A stretch of DNA of 64,000 bases from Lachnospiraceae bacterium. Its GTDB lineage: Bacteria; Bacillota; Clostridia; Lachnospirales; Lachnospiraceae. A model generated the notes under the pieces. It ran no database searches and was not told where the DNA came from. It was given only the letters and a program-made list of their open reading frames with translations. A program made the position numbers and the translations under genes. Shown here piece by piece: positions 52,182-60,332 of this stretch. The DNA is taken from positions 62,001 to 126,000 of the forward strand of contig JAAUZE010000027.1 in assembly GCA_014804755.1 (NCBI GenBank), in the 5' to 3' direction. The number at the start of each line of letters is the position of its first letter. The first letter of the stretch is position 1.

Positions 52182-54098
52182 ATGGGAAACGCCATGAAAC
52201 AAACGCTGTTGGATTTGCTGAACAAAATGATAGAGGAGCATAATGCCAATCAGACGGAGTTGTGCAGAGGGCTTTGTTCTAACGCCGCATTCTCAAGGTA
52301 TATTAACGGGGAGCGGCGTGTGGACAGGCTGCTCCTGTCAGCGATGATGCAGAGATTGGGAAAGTCGCCCGATAAGTTTGTGTCCCTTCTGACAGACGCG
52401 GAATATCGTTATTTTGACTGGAGGCTGCGTCTGCTCAATCTGGTTGTGGATATGAACTGGGAGGGAACGGAACACCTGCTTTCCGAACGGGAGATTCCTG
52501 ACAAGGAGCTGAATGAGCCGCTGCAGGAGCAGTTTTATTTGATGATGCGCGGATTGCTGCAGGAGAGGCTTAGGGGAGATCGGGAGGGTGCGACGGCGTT
52601 TTTTTACCGCGCCATCCGCGCGACGATTCCCGGTTTTACGGGAAAGCTGCGCCCGCAGAGCGTGCTGTGCGTGCAGGAGATTAACGCGCTCCTTCTGTGG
52701 CAGGAGTGCTTGCGGAATGAGTCGATATCCGCTGAATTGCTTGAATTTTTGGTGCATTATGCGTACCGCCATTTCGAGGATGAGCAGGAGCGGGTGAAGG
52801 TCTATCCGAGGCTGGTGGCGGAATGTCTGCCGTATTTCCTGAAAGAAGAACGCTATGAGGAGATTTATACGATCTCAAAACAGGCATTTTCCATGATGAT
52901 GTCTTTGCGCTACTTTGTCTGCGGGGAGCAGGTGCTCGGCGCGTACATCGAAGCAGCGGAGAAACTGGGGAAGGCGGAGGAAGTAGCAAAACGGAAGGTA
53001 CAGCTTGCATCTTGGTATGAGATGCGGGAAGAACTGCACCCTGACGGCGGGATATTCGATGACGCACATGCGGAAGGTCGGGGAAGCGAGCAGACGGCTG
53101 AGGCGCCCCATTCCGCCTTGACGGGTCAAAGGGACGAGTGGTATGTGTGGGACCTGTGGCAGGAGCCGGAGCTGTTAAGAGAGGTCATTGAGCGAAGGAG
53201 GAAACAGAGAGGGATTTCGCAGGAGGCACTGAGCGAGGATATCTGCACGCCGGAGACGCTCTCAAGAATTGTGACGGGAAAGCGTGCGCCAAGCCGAAGA
53301 AACTTTAAGGCACTTGCGAAAAAACTGGCGGTGCGGGAAGACTATTATTACAGTGTGATCGAGGCGGATGACTTTCGCTTACTGGAGGAGCGTTTCCGCT
53401 TAGACTGGATGATCGAGACCAAACAGTGGAAGAAGGCAAAAGAAGCCGCGGAACGGATGGAACAGCAGTTGGATATGGATAACTGCTATAACCGGCAATA
53501 TCTCGGAGAAATCTACTATATCATGGAATTAGTCCGGTCCGGAATTTCGTGTGGGGAGCAGATGGAGAGGCTGTTATCGCTCCTAAAGCTGACGATACCG
53601 GATTTTGTGCTGACGGAGAATGTGCGGGAATGGCCGGAAGCGTTTTGGTGTACGGTCTTTACGAGTGAGGAGATTTCTATTCTATCGCAGATAGCAAGGG
53701 CTTTGCGATGCGACGGAAAGACGGAGGACAGCATCTACCTTACGGAGAAGCTGTACGGGTATTATAAAAAGAGCGCTGTAAGACCGGAATTTCACTTTCG
53801 GACATTGATGAGTATTTTGGCAGAACTGAGTATCAGCCTTAGCACATCGGGGCGTTATAAGGAGTGTATCCGATATTCCCAGGAAGGCATTGCTCTGTGC
53901 TTTGTGAGCCGCAAAATGTCAGAAATGGGATTGTTTGTCAATAATATCGCCAACGCAAAGGAATGCCTTGGTGACAAGGCATTCGCTTTGCGCTATTATC
54001 GATATGCGTTTTATTGTGAGGAATTACTTTGTAAAGACCCAGAGATACCCAAAAGGTCTTATGAGAAGCTGAGTGGAGAGGCGATCAAATGGTATTAA
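52182..54098 (+). CDS. Large double-HTH, TPR-like regulator (RRNPP-like)
   Basis: A 638-aa protein. Residues 5-70 form an XRE-like helix-turn-helix (ELCRGLCSNAAFSRYINGERRV), and a second one lies at about 326-385 (RRKQRGISQEALSEDICTPETLSRIVTGKRAPS). The stretches between and after are all-helical; the C-terminal 240 residues (KQWKKAKEAAERM, GRYKECIRYSQEGIAL, GDKAFALRYYRYAF) look like TPR units. This layout recalls RRNPP peptide sensors (Rgg/PlcR/PrgX), though with a second HTH and about twice the length. No strong ribosome site is seen. Its stop overlaps tail-to-tail the stop of a small secreted peptide gene on the other strand, which suggests a sensor/peptide pair. Confidence 0.75.
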   Translation: MGNAMKQTLLDLLNKMIEEHNANQTELCRGLCSNAAFSRYINGERRVDRLLLSAMMQRLGKSPDKFVSLLTDAEYRYFDWRLRLLNLVVDMNWEGTEHLLSEREIPDKELNEPLQEQFYLMMRGLLQERLRGDREGATAFFYRAIRATIPGFTGKLRPQSVLCVQEINALLLWQECLRNESISAELLEFLVHYAYRHFEDEQERVKVYPRLVAECLPYFLKEERYEEIYTISKQAFSMMMSLRYFVCGEQVLGAYIEAAEKLGKAEEVAKRKVQLASWYEMREELHPDGGIFDDAHAEGRGSEQTAEAPHSALTGQRDEWYVWDLWQEPELLREVIERRRKQRGISQEALSEDICTPETLSRIVTGKRAPSRRNFKALAKKLAVREDYYYSVIEADDFRLLEERFRLDWMIETKQWKKAKEAAERMEQQLDMDNCYNRQYLGEIYYIMELVRSGISCGEQMERLLSLLKLTIPDFVLTENVREWPEAFWCTVFTSEEISILSQIARALRCDGKTEDSIYLTEKLYGYYKKSAVRPEFHFRTLMSILAELSISLSTSGRYKECIRYSQEGIALCFVSRKMSEMGLFVNNIANAKECLGDKAFALRYYRYAFYCEELLCKDPEIPKRSYEKLSGEAIKWY

Positions 54099-54253
54099 CA
54101 ATGTTTATAGTCATATTCTTCATAGGGATCGCACAAGAGAATTGCCGGTTTGCCATCGGCTTGTTTGGACTGTTTCGCGGGTGCTGCGAATATCAGGGAC
54201 AGGGCTGCGGCAGTGACCAGACATAATGCAACAATACGTTTTTTGAAATTCAT
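54095..54253 (-). CDS. 52-aa secreted peptide, candidate signalling peptide
   Basis: Start at 54253 chosen for the excellent AAAGGAGG seven bases upstream; the open frame to 54319 lacks such a site. The peptide has a basic start (MNFKKR), a 17-residue hydrophobic core and an AAPA end where Sec signal peptidase could cut, leaving about 26 residues. That tail is hydrophilic and closes with CDPYEEYDYKHC, two Cys 12 residues apart with the last at the very C-terminus. The stop codon overlaps the stop of the regulator gene. No family recognised. By analogy with RRNPP systems it may be the precursor of a pheromone sensed by the 638-aa regulator. Confidence 0.6.
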   Translation of the reverse strand: MNFKKRIVALCLVTAAALSLIFAAPAKQSKQADGKPAILLCDPYEEYDYKHC

Positions 54254-54343
54254 ACGGATACCTCCTTTGTATAAGGGAATGACTTCACGCTTAGCATGAA
54301 ATGCATAGACCAGTTTCAAGCAAAGTATAAAAGAGCTACGAAG

Positions 54344-54403
54344 AAAGAACCATGACGTTTTTGGAAAAATCTTAAAATGTTTCCGAAAACGTCATGGTTC
54401 TTT
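54344..54403 (+). terminator. Very strong plus-strand terminator
   Basis: Perfect 18-base arms AAAGAACCATGACGTTTT / AAAACGTCATGGTTCTTT followed by TTTTT. The nearest plus-strand gene upstream is the regulator ending at 54098, so that transcript would run antisense through the whole peptide gene before ending here. Confidence 0.8.
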
Positions 54404-54421
54404 TTCGGTATGGTGATTACA

Positions 54422-54481
54422 ATGGAAAATACAAAAGAAGCGCCAAAAAGCGATAAGGCGCGGATAGCGAAAATAAGGTAG
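54422..54481 (+). pseudogene. Short ORF, possible decayed gene start
   Basis: Nineteen lysine-rich codons (MENTKEAPKSDKARIAKIR) end in TAG; in another frame MMKRYG follows directly. Together they look like the cytoplasmic N-terminus of an ABC half-transporter that has decayed, but this is weak. It lies between the strong terminator and the ABC gene. Confidence 0.3.
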
Positions 54482-54550
54482 ATAATATGATGAAACGGTA
54501 TGGATAGGTTGTGCTAAAACCGATATCCGAAAGATAAGGGGGTATAACGG

Positions 54551-56131
54551 ATGAAAAATGGAAAATTGTGGATGGTTAGCTCTTGTTTATTATCTATCCT
54601 ATTGAGTATAGTGATAAATATGGTTTATAGCGCTATGATTGGTTTCGCGGGAAAAACGCTTTTAACCGGAATGGGGATGACAACAGGATATTTAGGTCTT
54701 ATTATCTTAGTTCTGTCTGTTGCGCTTTTTATAACGGTAAAAGCAAGGATTCCCTGTATACGATATATAATGATAAAAAATCGGTATGCGAAGTTTCGGG
54801 AGTTGTTTAAGCTCCCGTACAAGTGCTATGCACGGCGTACGGTGGAAAAGTATATAGCGCTTTTTGTTAATGATATGGATGAATATGAGGCGGAGTATTT
54901 TACTGCATGCAAGGGGATGATGGAAAATATCGGTATGGTCGTTGTTGCAACAAGTATTTTTATTATAATGGAACGACGGCTTTTCGTGATAATTTTGATT
55001 CCAACATTATTGATACTTGGAGCGGGAGCTATTCTCAAAAGGTATATGGCACGCTTACGATTGGTGGTTTCCGGGGAGGAGAGGTATAATCGGATATGCC
55101 AGTATGGACAGGAAAAAATATGCGGTCAGATCAGTATTCTGTTTACGATTTTTGGACTTGTGTATGTTGTTGCGGGAATGGCGGACGGAAATCTTTTGTT
55201 AGGGCGTGCAACGTTTCTTGTTCTTCTTGTAAACATCTTGGAGCAGAATGTTACAGCGGTGTTCCCGGCAGTCAATCAGTATTTGGCGGCGAGAGAGCGT
55301 CTAGAAGGAGCGTTCGCAGATTCGGATGAAGAGGACACAATGAAAAACGATAATGGTATACAGGGAACCGATAACGGTTTTTCCTTTAAAAAGGATATTA
55401 TATGCAGACGGCTTGCATTTTCCTTTGGAAACAGGGAGATATGCAAGCCGTTTGATTTATGCCTTCCCTGCGGAAAGAAATATTTGCTGACAGGGAAAAC
55501 GGGCGCGGGAAAAACGACGCTGATTAATCTGCTTACGGGCATTTATGAAACATATGAGGGAAAGATTCTGTATGATGATGTGGACATTCGCCACATTCCG
55601 CGGAAGGAGTTTCGTGAGGCGGTGGCTATTATTCATAAGGACATCTTTTTATTTGATGATACAATCCGCAGAAATATCTGCATGCTTTCTGCGTATTCCG
55701 AGGACGAGGTGATGAGGACCGTTGAGATGGCAGGACTATCCGAATTGATAAGAAAGCTTCCGAACGGGTTGGATACACGGCTCACAGATAATGGAAAGAA
55801 ACTTTCGAATGGTGTGCGGCAGAGAATCGCTATTGCGCGGGCGCTTATCCATAGACCGTGTTTTTTGGTGGCTGATGAGATTCGTTTGGGGCTTCCGCGG
55901 GGACTGGCGGAAAAGATAGAAGATACCTTGTTGTCTCTCGACATGACGGTTATCGTGGTATCTCGTAGGAACAGCTCGCGTGGAAAAGGTTATGATGCTG
56001 TAATTAAAATGGCGCAGGGAAAGGCAGTACTTGTGCCGTGTAGGGGAGAAATATCTTCTGCGCGTGTGCGATGGAGAATGTATGATAAAACAAATGATAA
56101 ATATGGTTCCGTCAAAATTATGGAGAATTGA
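54551..56131 (+). CDS. ABC half-exporter with degenerate ATPase motifs
   Basis: A 526-aa fused membrane/ATPase protein. The N-terminal half has about five to six spans of the type-I exporter fold; the NBD starts near 280. Walker A is TGKTGAGKTT (intact), Walker B VADE, but the signature is LSNGVRQR in place of LSGGQRQR and the H-loop reads VVSRR with Arg in place of the catalytic His. The D-loop region after Walker B is also unusual (IRLGLPRG). The site is therefore probably impaired; such halves usually pair with an active partner, which is not seen here. Position next to the peptide gene suggests a role in its export or sensing. A terminator follows. Confidence 0.78.
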   Translation: MKNGKLWMVSSCLLSILLSIVINMVYSAMIGFAGKTLLTGMGMTTGYLGLIILVLSVALFITVKARIPCIRYIMIKNRYAKFRELFKLPYKCYARRTVEKYIALFVNDMDEYEAEYFTACKGMMENIGMVVVATSIFIIMERRLFVIILIPTLLILGAGAILKRYMARLRLVVSGEERYNRICQYGQEKICGQISILFTIFGLVYVVAGMADGNLLLGRATFLVLLVNILEQNVTAVFPAVNQYLAARERLEGAFADSDEEDTMKNDNGIQGTDNGFSFKKDIICRRLAFSFGNREICKPFDLCLPCGKKYLLTGKTGAGKTTLINLLTGIYETYEGKILYDDVDIRHIPRKEFREAVAIIHKDIFLFDDTIRRNICMLSAYSEDEVMRTVEMAGLSELIRKLPNGLDTRLTDNGKKLSNGVRQRIAIARALIHRPCFLVADEIRLGLPRGLAEKIEDTLLSLDMTVIVVSRRNSSRGKGYDAVIKMAQGKAVLVPCRGEISSARVRWRMYDKTNDKYGSVKIMEN

Positions 56132-56177
56132 CAAATATGATTCCGAATGTATATTATGATTGTGGTGATGGATGAGG

Positions 56178-56218
56178 GGGTAATATCTGAACCTTTCGGA
56201 GGCGGATATTACCCTTTT
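56178..56218 (+). terminator. Terminator behind the ABC half-exporter gene
   Basis: GGGTAATATC / GATATTACCC followed by TTTTGTATTTT, 46 bases after the stop. The rest of the 260-base gap holds only the start of the duplicated unit (from about 56,299). Confidence 0.8.
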
Positions 56219-56391
56219 GTATTTTCTTGCCTGCGATGGGATGCTGCCCGAAAAGACAGCAATTCGTTTTTCCGTTTATTGAGTATCTATCGGTGATGAA
56301 AAGTATTTATTGCTTGGAATCAATCTACATGGTAAAATAAATTAATATTTACTGGTGGATGTGGTTGAGCTTTTGATGTGGGGGCAGGGAT

Positions 56392-57507
56392 ATGAGGAGA
56401 ACATTCTTGCGGGGCAAATGCATGTTATTGCTGTTATCAGTTTTGTTGACCGGCTGTGGGAAACCCACAGCCGGTTCTGCCAGGGAAAGCGAGCGTTTTA
56501 CCGCTAGGTCGATCGTACTTGGCTGCTACTCAGAAAGCGGGATTTTATATGAAAAAGACGGGATTCTTTGTTTTGTCGATTATGCCACAGGGGAGGATGT
56601 CGTCCTGTGCACGAAGCCAAACTGTGCGCATATCCCCTATTCCGCGGTTAATAATCCGGATCCCTACTGCGATGCGGCGCTTCCCTGGGATGCTTTTATT
56701 GAAACCATGATTTACGGGGACAAGTTGTATGCCCTTGTGACGAATTTCGATTCCACCTTCGTTTATGAAAAAGGCGTTTCCGAGAGTGAGTGGAAAAAGC
56801 TTGCGGAAATTCCCTACAGTTATTATCAAACGGTCAAATGGATTGCCTGCAACGACCAAATCTACTATGTGGCAAATCAGTATGAGCGGCAGGAAGGAAC
56901 TCTGGAATTGGAAAATGCAATCTTTCTTGCGTATGTGGATCTGACGGACGGCACTTACGGCAGTTTCACGGATTTTGATGAGGATATTGGTACCATCATT
57001 ATTTTGTATGTGGATGAGAAAAATCTGTATTATGAGATGGACTATAAGCTGGATGTTGCTGTGCCGGAAGATAAGGGGTGGGTTTACCGGATGGACCTTG
57101 ATACGCGGGAGAGTGAGCCTGTTTTCCGAGTGGAGGAAAACAAACGCTTTGCGGCAATGTATGGGGAGGATCTTTATTATTTCGAAAACGGCGATCTGCA
57201 CCGGGTGGACGACGGGGGAACGGATACGTGTATCTACAGAGGAACGGAAATCTATCCTGATGCGGAAATAGCGTCTTCGGGGATTATTGTCAGCTATTAC
57301 GATAAAGACACGGGGGACTACACCATCATTTATGTGGATTATGAAAGCGGGATGATTCAAGAGATTGAAAGGCCGAAGTCAGAGGGACCCATAGTGGACA
57401 TCGTAGGGGAGAATGCGCTGGTTTTCGGAGATGTGATGCAGGTGATCCGGCTTACCGATTTTCTTGCGGGTAAGGATAATTATATTGCGCAGCATGAGAT
57501 TCCTTAA
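56392..57507 (+). CDS. Beta-propeller-like lipoprotein, copy 1
   Basis: A 371-aa surface lipoprotein (lipobox LTGC at residues 19-22). The mature part is built of short repeating beta segments with W/Y-rich strand ends (YEKDGILCFVDY, YGDKLYALVTNF, ACNDQIYYVANQ, VDEKNLYYEMDY, YGEDLYYFEN), as in DUF5050-like propellers. A Cys-rich block LCTKPNCAH ... DPYCDA near residues 71-93 is a conserved mark of similar gut Firmicute lipoproteins. Ribosome site GGGGGCAGGG. It is followed 55 bases on by a binding-protein-like lipoprotein, and the pair is repeated downstream. Function unknown; probably part of a peptide or envelope ABC system. Confidence 0.7.
   Translation: MRRTFLRGKCMLLLLSVLLTGCGKPTAGSARESERFTARSIVLGCYSESGILYEKDGILCFVDYATGEDVVLCTKPNCAHIPYSAVNNPDPYCDAALPWDAFIETMIYGDKLYALVTNFDSTFVYEKGVSESEWKKLAEIPYSYYQTVKWIACNDQIYYVANQYERQEGTLELENAIFLAYVDLTDGTYGSFTDFDEDIGTIIILYVDEKNLYYEMDYKLDVAVPEDKGWVYRMDLDTRESEPVFRVEENKRFAAMYGEDLYYFENGDLHRVDDGGTDTCIYRGTEIYPDAEIASSGIIVSYYDKDTGDYTIIYVDYESGMIQEIERPKSEGPIVDIVGENALVFGDVMQVIRLTDFLAGKDNYIAQHEIP
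56450..56474 (+). repeat. Perfect hairpin inside lipoprotein gene, copy 1
   Basis: CCGGCTGTGGG-AAA-CCCACAGCCGG sits on the lipobox Cys codon and the next codons. An identical copy lies at 59220-59244. No T run follows. Confidence 0.8.
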
Positions 57508-57562
57508 AAGAGAGTTACATTTCTCCAAGGAGGAACATACATAAAACGGAGGCGTAGGGTGA

Positions 57563-59059
57563 ATGAAACGGGATCAAATAAAAAGAGGATTGTGCGTGTT
57601 TTTGGCGCTTCTATTTCTGTGCGCCGGCTGCGGGAAAGACACAAGTAAAACGGCGGGGGACGACGCCGAAAGCACAGATCGGGAAGTGACATTGACTTGG
57701 GTGTATTTTTCTGCGTATGGAGAAATTGCCGAGGAAACCCTGCAGGAGTTGAACAGACTGCTGAAGGAAAAGTATCACTGCAATTTTACGGTTACAACAG
57801 ATGCAGTCGGGCTGGAAGAAGCGTGGGATGTTACGGACTACAAGCAGATTCTGCGGGAGAGATACGAGGCAAAAGAAGCAACGGACATTCTTTATACCGG
57901 AACCTCCTATGTAGGTGAAGTAGGCGCATACGATCAGGCGGTGCAGGACGGGCTTCTGTTGCCCTTAACTTCAATGTTAACGGAAACGGAAAGCGGGCAG
58001 CGGTTATATCACGCGTTCAGTGAAGCATATTGGATCACCATGCAGTACGGGGAAGATATTTACGGTTTTCAGGCGGTGGATGAGCAGTTAGTCCTGGATA
58101 GTGTATGGATGGCGAATCCGTTATATATATCGGATCTTTCAGAAAGGGAAAATGTTTCTTTGGAGGATGTCAAGTCGGCGCTGGAAGAACTGGCGGAGCG
58201 GAATGAAGTGCCTTCCGGAGTCTGTGGTCTGTTCGCAGACCCCACAGCATTATGCAGTATGGAGGGCTATATTCCGGTATGCCGTGGATTGCATGGTCTT
58301 TATTTTATAAAGGAAAACGGACATTTTCGGGCGGTAAGCGCAGCGGAGGAAGAACGGTTGATACAGGACTGGAGAACCATCAGGGAATGCCGGGAACTAT
58401 GCGGTGATTTTACGGAGAGTCACTATAGGCAGTTTTTGGATGGCAAGTTTATTTTTGCGGTGACATCTTGTAATTTACGGAAGCTCTATGACGGCAGGTG
58501 TTTATACGACACCATTTTGACGGATGTCGAGGTGCTTTCTTCGAAGCCTCAGGCAGCGATTTATGCCTTGAATGCCGTGACGGGGATCGCGTCGTGGTCG
58601 GAACATCCCGAGGAAGCGTTAGAATTTCTAAGCTTAGTCGCCACGGAGCCGGAGCTGTCGAATCTTCTGACCTATGGAATCGAGGGGGAGCATTATCAAG
58701 TCGATCCGGTAACCGGCAATCCCGTGATCTTACAAAACGGCGGCATGGGGCCAAATGCGATGACAACCATTGCCAATAAGATGATCACGCTGCCCATAGG
58801 ACTGGAGCCGGAGAATAAGACGGAGATTTATGCTGAGCGCAATGACAGCGTCGAGTTCAGCCCCGAAGTATTATATGGAATACACACCCTGTATTCAGAC
58901 CCGGATATTATGGCGATTGTTGCAGTTTATGAGAAATACAGCGGGCTTTGGGACGGGGATTATGAGGATGTGGACCAAACGGTGGAGCAGCTGCGGCAGG
59001 AGCTTGAGGAAGCAGGAATTGAGGAAGTTCTTTCTAAGCTGAATCAATTGCTGCCGTAA
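57563..59059 (+). CDS. Solute-binding-like lipoprotein, copy 1
   Basis: A 498-aa lipoprotein (lipobox CAGC at about 20-23) with the outline of a family-1 extracellular solute-binding protein: a first strand LTWVYFSAYGEIAEE followed by a helix TLQELNRLLKEKY, DILYTGTSYVGEV, GLLLPLTSML, YGFQAVDEQ and a C-terminal helix-rich lobe. No importer permease accompanies it; the only membrane transporter downstream is of ABC-2 exporter type, which is unusual. It may bind a peptide or act as a surface accessory factor. Confidence 0.72.
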   Translation: MKRDQIKRGLCVFLALLFLCAGCGKDTSKTAGDDAESTDREVTLTWVYFSAYGEIAEETLQELNRLLKEKYHCNFTVTTDAVGLEEAWDVTDYKQILRERYEAKEATDILYTGTSYVGEVGAYDQAVQDGLLLPLTSMLTETESGQRLYHAFSEAYWITMQYGEDIYGFQAVDEQLVLDSVWMANPLYISDLSERENVSLEDVKSALEELAERNEVPSGVCGLFADPTALCSMEGYIPVCRGLHGLYFIKENGHFRAVSAAEEERLIQDWRTIRECRELCGDFTESHYRQFLDGKFIFAVTSCNLRKLYDGRCLYDTILTDVEVLSSKPQAAIYALNAVTGIASWSEHPEEALEFLSLVATEPELSNLLTYGIEGEHYQVDPVTGNPVILQNGGMGPNAMTTIANKMITLPIGLEPENKTEIYAERNDSVEFSPEVLYGIHTLYSDPDIMAIVAVYEKYSGLWDGDYEDVDQTVEQLRQELEEAGIEEVLSKLNQLLP

Positions 59060-59161
59060 AAAGAGTTTAAAAGTATTTGTTGCTCGTGATCAATTTACAT
59101 GGTAAGATGAATTAATATCTGCTGATGGATGTTGCTTGGATTTTGATGTGGGGGCAGGGAT

Positions 59162-60277
59162 ATGAGGAGAACGTTCTTATGGGGCAAATGCATGTTATTG
59201 CTGTTATCAGTTTTGTTGACCGGCTGTGGGAAACCCACAGCCGGTTCTGCCAGGGAAAGCGAGCGTTTTACCGCTAGGTCGATCATATTTGACTGTTATT
59301 CGGAAAGCGGGATTCTGTACGAAAAAGACGGGATTCTCTGTTTTGTCGATTATGCCACGGGGGAGGATGTCGTCCTGTGTACGAAGCCGAACTGCGTGCA
59401 TGTCCCCTATTCCGCGGTTAATAACCCGGATCCCTACTGTGATGCGGCGCTTCCCTGGGATGATATAATTGAAACCATGATTTACGGGGACAGGCTGTAT
59501 GCCTTTGTGACGAATTTTGATTCCACATTCGTGTATGAAAAAGGCGTTTCCGAGAGTGAGTGGAAGGAGTTTGCGGAAATTCCCTACAGTTATTATCAAA
59601 CGGTCAAATGGATTGCCTGCAACGACCAAATCTACTATGTGGCAAATCAGTATGAGCGGCAGGAAGGGACTCTGGAATTGGAAAATGCGATCTTCCTTGC
59701 GTATGTGGATCTGACGGACGGCACCTACGGCAGTCTCACGGACATCCATGAGGATATTGGTATTATCAGCATTTTGTATGTGGATGAGAAAAACCTGTAT
59801 TATGAGATGGGGTATGAGCTGGATGTCGCCGTGCCGGAAAATGAGGGGCAGGTTTATCGGATGAACCTTGAGACGCGGGAGAGCGAGCCTGTTTTTCAAA
59901 TAGAGGAAAACAAACGCTTTGCGGGAATGCGTGGGGAGAACCTCTATTATGTAGAGAACGGCGAGCTATGCCTGGCGGATGCCGAAGGAGCGGATGAGTC
60001 TATCTATAACATACCGGAAACCAATTTTGATGTGCGGGCAGCGTCTTCGGGATTTCTTCTTCAGTATTACCTCAGAGATGCGGAAAAGTTTATTGATCTT
60101 TATTTAGATTATGAGAGCGGGGAAATCAAGGAGATGGAAAGACCGGGTACAGAGGGACCGGTTGTGGATATTGTAGGAGAAAATGTGTTGGTTTTCGGAG
60201 AGGCGGTACAGGTGATCCGGCTTACCGATTTTCTGGCGGGTAAGAATAATTATATTGCGCAGCACGAGATTCTTTAA
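59162..60277 (+). CDS. Beta-propeller-like lipoprotein, copy 2
   Basis: A 371-aa paralogue of the gene at 56,392 with the same lipobox and Cys block (LCTKPNCVH ... DPYCDA). The first 250 residues are nearly the same in both; residues about 258-330 differ strongly (for example NGELCLADAEGADES against NGDLHRVDDGGTDTC), then the last 40 residues are again alike. This pattern suggests that one blade region is under diversifying change or was exchanged by recombination. Confidence 0.7.
   Translation: MRRTFLWGKCMLLLLSVLLTGCGKPTAGSARESERFTARSIIFDCYSESGILYEKDGILCFVDYATGEDVVLCTKPNCVHVPYSAVNNPDPYCDAALPWDDIIETMIYGDRLYAFVTNFDSTFVYEKGVSESEWKEFAEIPYSYYQTVKWIACNDQIYYVANQYERQEGTLELENAIFLAYVDLTDGTYGSLTDIHEDIGIISILYVDEKNLYYEMGYELDVAVPENEGQVYRMNLETRESEPVFQIEENKRFAGMRGENLYYVENGELCLADAEGADESIYNIPETNFDVRAASSGFLLQYYLRDAEKFIDLYLDYESGEIKEMERPGTEGPVVDIVGENVLVFGEAVQVIRLTDFLAGKNNYIAQHEIL
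59220..59244 (+). repeat. Perfect hairpin inside lipoprotein gene, copy 2
   Basis: Same 11-base arms and AAA loop as at 56450-56474, unchanged although neighbouring codons differ between the copies. Confidence 0.8.
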
Positions 60278-60332
60278 AGGATAGATAAATTTCTGCAATA
60301 AAAATAGGCATAAAACGGAGGGCGTAAGGAAA

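Larger units (their letters stand above)
56299..59068 (+). repeat. Tandem duplication, unit 1 (2,770 bp)
   Basis: This unit and the next (59,069-61,838) are direct repeats with exactly the same spacing: both first genes are 2,770 bases apart and so are both second genes. Similarity begins in the leader (AAGTATTT at 56301 and 59071) and covers both genes. Confidence 0.9.

Noticed and set aside
54344..54403. Insertion-sequence or MITE end
   Set aside because: The inverted repeat has a plus-strand T tract and no target duplication was seen; a terminator explains it better.
56545..57360. Long minus-strand ORFs opposite the lipoprotein copies
   Set aside because: Both copies show the same shadow frame because of duplicated sequence and codon bias; no ribosome site or domain.
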